From NCBI GenBank assembly GCA_025449645.1, contig JANWIY010000001.1, forward strand, positions 1 to 42,224: DNA of 42,224 nucleotides, read 5' to 3'. A model generated the notes under the pieces. It saw only the letters and a program-made list of their open reading frames with translations. It did not search any database and had not been told where the DNA came from. Shown one piece after another: positions 32,043 through 39,435 of the stretch. The DNA comes from Chitinophagaceae bacterium. Its GTDB lineage: Bacteria; Bacteroidota; Bacteroidia; Chitinophagales; Chitinophagaceae. The position numbers and the translations under genes were made by a program. Numbering within the stretch: the stretch's first letter is position 1; each line of letters opens with the position of its first letter.

Positions 32043-32537
32043 ATGAACACGCTCATTCCTTATTTTCAACATCAACTCCTCGATGAATCAATTGCCACAC
32101 GCAAAATGCTGGAAAGGGTTCCGTCCGACAAACTCGACTGGCAGCCACATCCAAAAAGCATGAGTATGGTGCGGCTGGCCACGCATGTTGCTGAACTTCC
32201 GAACTGGATCCCGATGATTACCGATAATGATGAACTCGACTTTGCCAAAGGGAACTATTCTCCCCAGCCCATTAACAGTAACAAAGAGCTGATTGACTAC
32301 TATGAAAAGAACCTGAAAGACGGAAAAGCTGCACTGGAAAGGGTTTCCGACGATGAACTGGATAAACCATGGACCATGCGCAATGGCACGGAAGTCTATT
32401 TTACCAGCCCTAAAAAAGAAGTTATCCGAATGGCCATATCGCAAACCATTCACCACCGGGCGCAACTCGGCGTTTACCTTCGACTCTTAAATATACCCAT
32501 TCCCGGCAGCTATGGACCGAGCGCCGACGAACAATGA
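32043..32537 (+). CDS. DinB family protein
   Basis: This 164-residue four-helix-bundle protein is of the DinB/YfiT type, a group of putative metal-dependent thiol transferases or hydrolases with mostly unknown substrates. LIPYFQHQLLDESIATRKMLERVPSDKLDWQPHPKSMSMVRLATHVAELPNW contains the first histidine (ATHVAE). IRMAISQTIHHRAQLGVYLRLL supplies the paired histidines of the metal site. An ATG two codons upstream (32037) is equally possible, while a TTG at 31995 is unlikely. The stop TGA abuts the stop of the convergent GH16-like gene as TGATCA, with no space between them. Confidence 0.88.
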   Translation: MNTLIPYFQHQLLDESIATRKMLERVPSDKLDWQPHPKSMSMVRLATHVAELPNWIPMITDNDELDFAKGNYSPQPINSNKELIDYYEKNLKDGKAALERVSDDELDKPWTMRNGTEVYFTSPKKEVIRMAISQTIHHRAQLGVYLRLLNIPIPGSYGPSADEQ

Positions 32538-33305
32538 TCAGGGGATATACTGGAAACGCCGGATCACCACTTCGACATTCGCCTGATCGGCGGGTGGCTC
32601 ACCATTGAACAGCCAGAAATTAATATGCACGGGCATGGCAAGATGACTGATCGAAGAAGTTGGGCTTGTAAATGTGGATGAGAATATTTCGTCTTTTGGA
32701 TCCGTGGAGATTCCATTGAAGCTGGCGCAGACCACCGTGTCAGCATTCCGCCTGAAATAATGCGTGCTTAAATTGGCAGGAAGCGCAAATTCTTTCACGG
32801 TCGAACTGTTTTTAAATTCCTTTTTTGCCGGCCAGATAGTATAGTTCAGGTTGGGGTACTTTATGTTGCCCCACCTGGCTATTTCTATATCCATTTCATC
32901 CAAACCGTCATTTCCTGAATAATTAAACAGGCCCAGCACGAGGTTCTTATCGAACCTGTCAATCGCTCCTTCCACGATAAACTTATAAGTACCATATTCA
33001 AAGGATTTCAACGAAGTGACTTCTGCGCATTGCCATTGACCAGTCAGTTTATCTTTTCTTATCCATAAATGCAGGTAACCGCTATCATCCACGAATGCGG
33101 AATAGTCGCCGAAATAATTAGGTCCCGGGCCCTGCTTACCTGCGGTATTTCTTACCGTCCATTTATAACCGCTGAATGAAATGGTTCTTTCCGGCAACGG
33201 TCGCAAATCTTCATGATGAAGGGCGGAACTGTCCTTTTGCTGGGCCTGACCCTGAACGGAAATTAGAATGGAGAAACAAACACTTAAAAACAGATATCTG
33301 ATCAT
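32538..33305 (-). CDS. secreted GH16-like glycoside hydrolase
   Basis: This 255-residue protein has a signal peptide (1-21, ending GQA). The rest is a jelly-roll: FSGYKWTVRN at the entry, FEYGTYKFIVEG, then DEMDIEIARW with Glu137, Asp139 and Glu141, the E-x-D-x-E catalytic signature of GH16 (laminarinase/agarase clan). The YTIWPAKKEFKNSS and HINFWLFNGEPP stretches are further strands. The chain length is right for one catalytic domain. The target polymer is unknown. It is convergent with the DinB gene. Confidence 0.8.
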   Translation of the reverse strand: MIRYLFLSVCFSILISVQGQAQQKDSSALHHEDLRPLPERTISFSGYKWTVRNTAGKQGPGPNYFGDYSAFVDDSGYLHLWIRKDKLTGQWQCAEVTSLKSFEYGTYKFIVEGAIDRFDKNLVLGLFNYSGNDGLDEMDIEIARWGNIKYPNLNYTIWPAKKEFKNSSTVKEFALPANLSTHYFRRNADTVVCASFNGISTDPKDEIFSSTFTSPTSSISHLAMPVHINFWLFNGEPPADQANVEVVIRRFQYIP

Positions 33306-33414
33306 AAAGAAAGTTGGGTTTAAGGAATGGACTCTAATTTAGCATTTTAAGAAATGTAAACCGGACTGCAAGCAGCAAAATATGGTAAAATTCAGTCTAA
33401 TATAAAATGATTTG

Positions 33415-33975
33415 ATGAGAAAGATCCTGATGATCCTGCTGTTCTCACCTGCCCTTTGTTTCAGCCAGAATAAATGCGGGATTTCTCTTCAGGCAGGCGG
33501 AGGTTATCTTTTTTATCCGGGTTCGGAAGCGAATGTTAATATACCGACCGCTAAAAAAACCCCTCCCCTGAGTTCCGGCGTTACGCTGGAACTGGTGGCG
33601 GACAAACGAATTAATTCATTTCTTGACCTGGGTCTTGGATCGTCTTATAATCAATTTACAAATCTTAATGGCCCGTACGTCCCCGTATTTGCGGATATAC
33701 GTGTTACGAGTCAGGGTAAATACAAATTATTTTCCTTCCTTGATCCCGGTTACGGAATTTATCAGCGATATTCCCATACGTTAAATCCAGGACAGGAATT
33801 TAGGATAAAAGAGACAGGAGGTTTTTACATTGGTTATGGGTTTGGCGTAACCTATAAAATGATGTATCTGCAGGCAAAATATAACTGGCTTCGCTTTACA
33901 ACCTTGATTGTCTCGAACCCTTTCAGCTCGGCATACGGCGTGGCCGGAATCACGTTCGGCATTCGCTTTCCATGA
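33415..33975 (+). CDS. outer-membrane beta-barrel-like protein
   Basis: This is a 186-residue exported protein. A signal peptide (1-17, MRKILMILLFSPALCFSQ) precedes alternating strands rich in aromatic and glycine residues (SLQAGGGYLFYPG, FLDLGLGSSYNQF, GGFYIGYGFGVTYKMMYLQAKYNWLRF). It ends AGITFGIRFP, a C-terminal aromatic strand as in porin-like barrels. I cannot name a family. A TTG one codon upstream also opens the frame; the ATG at 33415 is preferred. It is followed by an octamer repeat that leads into the permease gene. Confidence 0.65.
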   Translation: MRKILMILLFSPALCFSQNKCGISLQAGGGYLFYPGSEANVNIPTAKKTPPLSSGVTLELVADKRINSFLDLGLGSSYNQFTNLNGPYVPVFADIRVTSQGKYKLFSFLDPGYGIYQRYSHTLNPGQEFRIKETGGFYIGYGFGVTYKMMYLQAKYNWLRFTTLIVSNPFSSAYGVAGITFGIRFP

Positions 33976-34032
33976 GGCGGAACTACGTGTACATGCGAAA
34001 ATTGGAGCCCAAATGAAATGTTGATTCACCCC

Positions 34033-34072
34033 ATTTACATATTTTCACATTTACACATTTCCAAATTAACTC
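34033..34072 (+). repeat. octamer array, copy 4, in the leader of the APC permease
   Basis: Five consecutive 8-bp units occur: ATTTACAT, ATTTTCAC, ATTTACAC, ATTTCCAA and ATTAACTC. They end seven bases before the proposed TTG start of the permease, so the leader of that gene is repeat-derived. Confidence 0.7.
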
Positions 34073-34079
34073 TCTCTTC

Positions 34080-35477
34080 TTGCAAGAAAACCAGGACAGA
34101 ACAACAATTCCCCTCAAGCGGGTGTTGGGTTTACCAACGGGGATCCTCTTGGTCGCGGGCATCATGATTGGCTCAGGGGCCTTTAAGAAAATAGCGCCGA
34201 TGGCGCATTCCCTGATGAGTGAGCCCTATATTCTGCTGGCCTGGATACTCGCAGGGGTGATTACCATGTTCGGTGCTTTTACTTATGCCGGACTCGCTGG
34301 CATCACTACAGAGACCGGCGGCGTGTATGAATACCTGCGTTTGATTTTTGGAGAATTTGTGGCTTTTCTTTTTGGCTGGACTTTCTTTACCATCGCGGGA
34401 AGCGGTGCCATTGCTGCGCTGGCTTTTGTATTTTCCCAATCAGCTGATGCCCTGTTTCATTTTCCTGATTTATTGCCGGCACTGAAAGATATTTCCATCC
34501 TGCATTTGATTTTTCCATTCAGCAGTTTGTCAATAAAAACGCTGGGCATCGGCATGATCATATTATTGACCTGGTACAATATCCGAGGAATAAAAAAAGC
34601 AGGTGTGCTGAATAATATCGTCACTGCTGCCAAGATCCTCGGCATCCTCTTACTGATTATTTCTGGTCTTTTATACTCCGGTGTGGTAGTGAACGCTCCT
34701 CATCATGCCAGCGCGGCCCATCCGCTCACCGGAGCCGCCTTGTTCAGCGGATTTTTTGGCGCCATGCTCAGCGCGCTGTGGGCATACGACGGATGGGCGA
34801 CGATCACGTATGTTACGGGTGAAATCAGAAACCCGGTCCGGAATATTCCTTTTGCAATCATAGGCGGCGTTGGTATAGCCATGTTGTTATATGTTTTGCT
34901 GAACTATGTGTATATGAGAGTGCTGCCGTTGGACCAGCTTGCAGGGATACCCGAAAATAAAATTGCGGCCGCGGTAGTCGCAGGCACTTTGATGGGCAAT
35001 ACCGGAGCCGCATTCATTGCGGGGCTCATTCTCACCTGCACTTTTGGTGCTCTCAATGGCTGCATTATCGTTTATCCCCGGATCTATTTCCGCATGGCAC
35101 AGGAATATGTTTTTTTCAGAAAAGCGGCCTACGTGCATCCATTGTTTAAGACGCCATATATTTCACTGATCTATTCCTGCGTATGGAGTTGCATCCTCGT
35201 ACTCACCGGCACATTTGATCAGATCACCAACCTCGTGATCTTTTCCGGTTACCTGTTTTTCGGTCTCGCTGTTTGGGGGCTTATCAAAATGAAAAGAGAG
35301 AAAAAAATTGTAAAGAAAGTAATCGGTTATCCGGTTATCCCGGTTATTATTATTTTATTTTCTCTGGTTTTGCTGATTAACACCCTGGTTGTTCAACCTG
35401 CTGCATCACTGCTCGGTTTACTCCTGATATTAACGGGCGTGCCCTTCTATTTTTATTTTAAGCGAAAGGAAAGCTGA
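34080..35477 (+). CDS. APC superfamily amino-acid permease
   Basis: This 465-residue inner-membrane transporter has about 12 hydrophobic helices. The first has the APC signature GLPTGILLVAGIMIGSGAFKKIAP, with ETGGVYEYLRLIFGEFVAFLFGW in helix 3 and LSALWAYDGWATITYVTGEIRNPVRNIPFAI around helix 6-7. Substrates are probably amino acids or polyamines; nothing narrows it. No ATG is available before helix 1, so a TTG at 34080 is proposed, directly behind an octamer repeat. This may reflect repeat insertion into the original start region. The gene is convergent with the acylation operon, with 49 bp between stop codons and no clear terminator. Confidence 0.87.
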   Translation: MQENQDRTTIPLKRVLGLPTGILLVAGIMIGSGAFKKIAPMAHSLMSEPYILLAWILAGVITMFGAFTYAGLAGITTETGGVYEYLRLIFGEFVAFLFGWTFFTIAGSGAIAALAFVFSQSADALFHFPDLLPALKDISILHLIFPFSSLSIKTLGIGMIILLTWYNIRGIKKAGVLNNIVTAAKILGILLLIISGLLYSGVVVNAPHHASAAHPLTGAALFSGFFGAMLSALWAYDGWATITYVTGEIRNPVRNIPFAIIGGVGIAMLLYVLLNYVYMRVLPLDQLAGIPENKIAAAVVAGTLMGNTGAAFIAGLILTCTFGALNGCIIVYPRIYFRMAQEYVFFRKAAYVHPLFKTPYISLIYSCVWSCILVLTGTFDQITNLVIFSGYLFFGLAVWGLIKMKREKKIVKKVIGYPVIPVIIILFSLVLLINTLVVQPAASLLGLLLILTGVPFYFYFKRKES

Positions 35478-35526
35478 CGCTCTTTTCCCATTTATACCGG
35501 GATGTATATCACGTCTGAAAGAGTAA

Positions 35527-35664
35527 TTACCAATGTAAATAACGGAACCTTCCCGGTTGCATATCCACGGTATATGCCACCATCATGATTAAAATCAAAT
35601 ACCAGATAAAAATCAGGACAAACGCGTATGGTTTGGGTAAATATTTAAGGAGCCATCTATACAT
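35527..35664 (-). CDS. DltX-like membrane microprotein of 45 residues
   Basis: This small ORF starts MYRWLLKYLPKPY, has one hydrophobic helix at about 14-32 (FVLIFIWYLILIMMVAY), and ends GRFRYLHW. Its ATG overlaps the MBOAT stop as TGATG, so it is translationally coupled as the last gene of the operon. In Gram-positive dlt operons the small protein DltX has the same size and single helix. As I recall, it ends in F-x-Y-x-x-F, whose tyrosine receives the acyl group from DltB. Here the end is F-x-Y-x-x-W, with Tyr42 at the equivalent place. I infer an acyl-relay peptide for the MBOAT/SGNH pair. Functional identity is unproven, but position, topology and motif agree. Confidence 0.7.
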   Translation of the reverse strand: MYRWLLKYLPKPYAFVLIFIWYLILIMMVAYTVDMQPGRFRYLHW

Positions 35665-36776
35665 CAGTGAAAGATATGTTTAAAGTTTGTGCCCAGGGAG
35701 GCGATATTTTCAGAACCAATGAATATGCAACTAAAAGCAAACAAATGAAATACCCAGATCCTTCCAATCCAGCGGCCGACAGGATGGCCATTGATAAATC
35801 CTGAAACTGCAGGTGTCTTTTTTCTTGAATACACGGTAAGCAAAATCAAAACGGCCTGAACTGTTCCCCATACAATATATCTTAAAGATATTTCGTGCCA
35901 TAGCGCCAGCACCAGCATCGCGCTGATCAGGGCAATCCACCTGTTTCTCGATAAAGCAGCCAGCGGCTGGAATACATAGTCCCTGCACCAGGAGGATAAT
36001 GAGATATGCCATCTTCGCCAAAAGTCCTGCATATTGGTTGCCATGAATGGTGCGTTGAAATTTTCCATAACGCGTATTCCCCATACTAAACCGGCACCAA
36101 TCGCGAGATCGGAAAACCCGGCAAACTGAAAGTAGGTGTTTCCGGTAAAAGCAATCACTTCCAGATAAAGCCTGAGCGCATGGGAGCTGACTCCCCGCGC
36201 GACCTGGGTCAGCTGTGTGCTGAAAAGAAAATTCCCCAGAAAATCAATTTTAACCAATCCGTAGAGTATCCTTTCTAAACCATCTGAATATTGAGATGCA
36301 TTCCATTTCATTCTTCTCAGGCTGCGCTGAAAATCGGGCATCCTGTGTATGGGTCCGATCAGGATCACCGGCAAAAAAAGTAAATACTGGAAATAGGAAA
36401 GCAGTGCCGGCTTTTGCATTTCAGCTTTATAACATTCAAAGGCCACGTGAATCTGTCTGAAGGCGTAATAAGACAGACCCAGCGGAATCAGCCATTGCCC
36501 GGTGGCAAATTTCCATTTGTAAACGAGCAGCGGAAGAAGTGGCAAAAAGACCGTTACAATAACCTTAATGCGACCGGATTTAATGAAATCATATTTCCAA
36601 ACCAACCATTGAAGAAATGCTACGCTTAACATTAATAGCACAGATGTGGGAGCAATCCAGGCAAGCAGGATAAACGTGATAGCAGCCATGATATTGGCCT
36701 TCCAGTAATTCGGCACACGCCATATCAATGGTGATGTGAAGAGAATGACAGCAAGAAATAATGCCTGCAGTCTCAT
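35664..36776 (-). CDS. MBOAT family O-acyltransferase (DltB-like)
   Basis: This 370-residue inner-membrane protein has about ten helices. Key parts are FWRRWHISLSSWCRDYVFQPL with His257 and LALWHEISLRYIVWG with the catalytic His294, preceded by YFQFAGFSDLAIGAGL. The length and the order NYWKAN...FRQIHVAFECYKAE match DltB and AlgI-type enzymes that pass acyl groups across the membrane, with DltB-like size (about 400). The start is the ATG at 36776, which overlaps the SGNH stop as ATGA; a longer frame to 36809 would run through that gene. The stop overlaps the microprotein start. The acyl donor is probably the carrier domain of the adjacent ligase (inference). Confidence 0.92.
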   Translation of the reverse strand: MRLQALFLAVILFTSPLIWRVPNYWKANIMAAITFILLAWIAPTSVLLMLSVAFLQWLVWKYDFIKSGRIKVIVTVFLPLLPLLVYKWKFATGQWLIPLGLSYYAFRQIHVAFECYKAEMQKPALLSYFQYLLFLPVILIGPIHRMPDFQRSLRRMKWNASQYSDGLERILYGLVKIDFLGNFLFSTQLTQVARGVSSHALRLYLEVIAFTGNTYFQFAGFSDLAIGAGLVWGIRVMENFNAPFMATNMQDFWRRWHISLSSWCRDYVFQPLAALSRNRWIALISAMLVLALWHEISLRYIVWGTVQAVLILLTVYSRKKTPAVSGFINGHPVGRWIGRIWVFHLFAFSCIFIGSENIASLGTNFKHIFH

Positions 36777-37627
36777 AATTTTTTTAGTTGATCTACCATG
36801 GCGCGGCAAAAAAATTCACAGAAAATAGCACTTCCCTTATCGTTTAAATGGGCCTTGTCAAAAAAATAAGTACTGTCCAGCCTCAGGTGCGGGTCTGCAT
36901 AAACCAATGGGATTTTCCGCTGCAGGTAGTCAATGTTCCTGTCAAATTCTGCAGTATCAGGACTTTCCCATTTTTTCGATTCCAAACCTTTTTCAATGGG
37001 AAAATTCACCAGCAGGAAACGGGTACCGCCTGATTGCCATCGTTCAGCAAGATTTCTGAAAGTAACAAGTTCAGAGCTGTCGACCATTCCATTTCTCATG
37101 TCCCAAATGGGAAAGGAAAGGGCCTGTAGATATACAGGTCTTATATCCGGCTCATATGGGTTAAGTAATTTTTTAAATGCCAGCATATTCCTGAAAGTCC
37201 CTCCATACCTGGTCAGAATCGGAACGTCGGCGCCACGGTAAAAAAGCATATTCGCTTCGACGATGACGAGGCTCGGCTGCACCCGTTGAAGCACGGGCAT
37301 TTCTTCTATCATCGCAGATAAAATACCGGACTCCTGCCAGTATTTAATAACTTTTGTGCTTTGGCCCGTCTCTCTCTCGATGCAGGAGGCCAGGCTATCG
37401 CTATGCGAAAGCCCGGACTCAACCAGGGAGGTGCCGAATATGAGGACAACAGGCTCGTTATGGGCAGTCTGAAATCCATTCCTGACGAATGATTCCCTGC
37501 TCGCCCTTTCGTATAAACACACAGATCGGTCGGTAAAAATAATCCATGCAAACACAACGGCTACTGCCGGGATAAGTAAAATCCAGACAGCCAGTGGAGG
37601 AAATTTATTTTGGGCCGGATTATCCAT
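36773..37627 (-). CDS. membrane-anchored SGNH-fold protein (DltD-like)
   Basis: This 284-residue protein has one N-terminal transmembrane helix (about 12-31) and a periplasmic SGNH/GDSL domain. FGTSLVESGL provides the nucleophile Ser67, and FFDKAHLNDKG provides the Asp257-x-x-His260 pair. WESPDTAEF and VIVEANMLFYRG are other blocks. SGNH partners of MBOAT enzymes place the acyl group on the final polymer, as DltD and AlgJ/AlgX do. It is shorter than DltD (about 420). It overlaps the ligase gene by eight bases and MBOAT by four, so all are coupled. Confidence 0.85.
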   Translation of the reverse strand: MDNPAQNKFPPLAVWILLIPAVAVVFAWIIFTDRSVCLYERASRESFVRNGFQTAHNEPVVLIFGTSLVESGLSHSDSLASCIERETGQSTKVIKYWQESGILSAMIEEMPVLQRVQPSLVIVEANMLFYRGADVPILTRYGGTFRNMLAFKKLLNPYEPDIRPVYLQALSFPIWDMRNGMVDSSELVTFRNLAERWQSGGTRFLLVNFPIEKGLESKKWESPDTAEFDRNIDYLQRKIPLVYADPHLRLDSTYFFDKAHLNDKGSAIFCEFFCRAMVDQLKKL

Positions 37628-39428
37628 GCTTTACTTTAATCAACTCAGTCGCTTTCCGGATACTATTCATGGTGATCACTTCTGCAGTATTGAAGCGCAC
37701 TTTAAAATGGTCCTCGAGGGAAGTGATAAAACTGAGATGTGCCAGGGAATCCCATCCTGCAACGGTTTGGGAAGTATCGTGTATGGAAAGCCGGGTCACT
37801 GGCACCTGGAAAGATTCTGATGCAATGGAAAGTACATCGTCTTCAAAATCTCCGGTATTTACCAGGTTCCTGGGTTGAAGGTTCAATAATTGATCGCGGA
37901 GCGCATTTAGCTGCACTTTGCCGGATACACCTTTAGGGAGCGAATCGACAATAAATATCCGGTTCGGCACTTTCTTTTCTTCGAGGGATTGGCGGCATTC
38001 TTCAATGATCTCCGTCCCTGTCAGATTTGATCCGGGTTTCAACACGACTGCTGCGACCAGTCTCTCGCCAAATACTTCATCGGGCATCCCTACGGCACAG
38101 GCTTCTGAAATGTCCGGATTTCTCAGAATGCATTCGGTCACCTCTTCCGGTTGAATATTAATACCACCGGAAATGATCAGATTCTTTTTTCTCCCGCGTA
38201 TCGTAACAAATCCATCAGCATCCTGCGAAGCCAGGTCACCACTCAGAAACCATCCGTGAGCAAAAGCTTCATCTGTCAATACAGGATCTGCCCAGTAATT
38301 TTTCATGATATGATCGCCGCGAAGACAGAGCTCACCGGTTTGCCCGGTCGCAATTTCCTCGAACTGATCATTTACAATTCTTATTTCGCAGTCCACTGGT
38401 TTGCCGACAGAGTATTTGCGGTAGGTTCCAGTCAGCGGTCCGCAAAACAGACTGCCGGCAACGGTCTCCGTTAGTCCGAATACATTTGAAACAGGAACTT
38501 TAAATACTGTTTCAAATTTATCCCACAAGCTTGGTTCTAGATGTGCCGAAACAGAAATCAGGGCTTTGAATTCCGGGTATTGAAAACTGTCTTCATAATT
38601 TTCAGCAAAAGGCAGGACCATATTAAGCATGGCAGGAACTACAAAAACATGTGAGATATTATTCGCATATCCATAGTCGAGGAATTCCTGAATTTTTTCA
38701 ATGGCAAACTTGAAGGGCTTGTGCCAGGTGCATCCGGTGTACGCTGCCAGCACGGGCCCCTGAATACATCCGTCGGCATGACAGAGAAAAAGCAGGTTCA
38801 TCAACCGGCTGTTCTCATTCATTCCGTATACTTTTTTCAGCGTAGCGAGATGCGCTGCCAGATTTCCCTGTGTAATGGAAACACCTTTGGAATCTGCAGT
38901 GGTGCCTGAAGTGAAAATAATATAGGCGATAAGGTCCGGTGCAGGAGTTGCAGGAAATTTACTGACGGGAGTTGCTTTTTCCAGTGCGGTTAAATAATCG
39001 TTCGAAGACGATTCAGTTTTATTCTTCTTAAGAAATTTTCCGAGGAGTCCGGTGCCGGAAACACTTTCCTTCTGAAAAGTGAGCACGGGAAGTGATGAAG
39101 GAAGTTGCCAGTGCTCCAGCGTTTCCTTATCCGCTATGATATATTTCGGGTTGGTACGGCTGATGGTGCTTTTGGCCCTGGGTGCTTTTGATTCGGGATC
39201 GGCGATCACTACGGTAATGCCATTGGCAAGTGCGGAAATAAAAAGCGCGCTCATTTCGGGTTCATCAGCAACGGCGAGTACGATTTTGTCGCCGGACTTA
39301 ATACTCAATGATTCAAAAAGTCCGGAAATCTGCTTGATCTTTTGCTGAAGCCAGCCATAGGTAAAAGCTTTCTGCCGGGTCTGCAGAAAAGTTTTATCAG
39401 GGTTTTGGGAATAGACATTTTCTAGCAT
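37620..39428 (-). CDS. adenylation enzyme with fused C-terminal acyl-carrier domain
   Basis: This 602-residue protein has an ANL-superfamily adenylation domain (1-515). It shows IIFTSGTTADSKG (171-182), NVFGLTETVAGSLFCGP, FLSGDLASQDADGF, and the C-terminal lysine in LPKGVSGKVQLN (Lys504). A carrier domain follows (about 525-600) with AGWDSLAHL, whose Ser561 would carry phosphopantetheine. DltA and DltC are separate proteins in Gram-positive bacteria; here they are one chain. The A-domain looks like an acyl or aryl activator rather than a D-alanine enzyme, so the cargo is unknown. The ATG at 39428 lies seven bases after the previous stop (TAA), and it overlaps the SGNH gene by eight. Confidence 0.85.
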   Translation of the reverse strand: MLENVYSQNPDKTFLQTRQKAFTYGWLQQKIKQISGLFESLSIKSGDKIVLAVADEPEMSALFISALANGITVVIADPESKAPRAKSTISRTNPKYIIADKETLEHWQLPSSLPVLTFQKESVSGTGLLGKFLKKNKTESSSNDYLTALEKATPVSKFPATPAPDLIAYIIFTSGTTADSKGVSITQGNLAAHLATLKKVYGMNENSRLMNLLFLCHADGCIQGPVLAAYTGCTWHKPFKFAIEKIQEFLDYGYANNISHVFVVPAMLNMVLPFAENYEDSFQYPEFKALISVSAHLEPSLWDKFETVFKVPVSNVFGLTETVAGSLFCGPLTGTYRKYSVGKPVDCEIRIVNDQFEEIATGQTGELCLRGDHIMKNYWADPVLTDEAFAHGWFLSGDLASQDADGFVTIRGRKKNLIISGGINIQPEEVTECILRNPDISEACAVGMPDEVFGERLVAAVVLKPGSNLTGTEIIEECRQSLEEKKVPNRIFIVDSLPKGVSGKVQLNALRDQLLNLQPRNLVNTGDFEDDVLSIASESFQVPVTRLSIHDTSQTVAGWDSLAHLSFITSLEDHFKVRFNTAEVITMNSIRKATELIKVKHG

Positions 39429-39435
39429 AGGAGGT

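Noticed and set aside
36777-36809. Longer MBOAT N-terminus beginning at 36809
   Set aside because: It would run through the SGNH gene; the ATG at 36776 overlaps the SGNH stop as ATGA, a normal coupled start.
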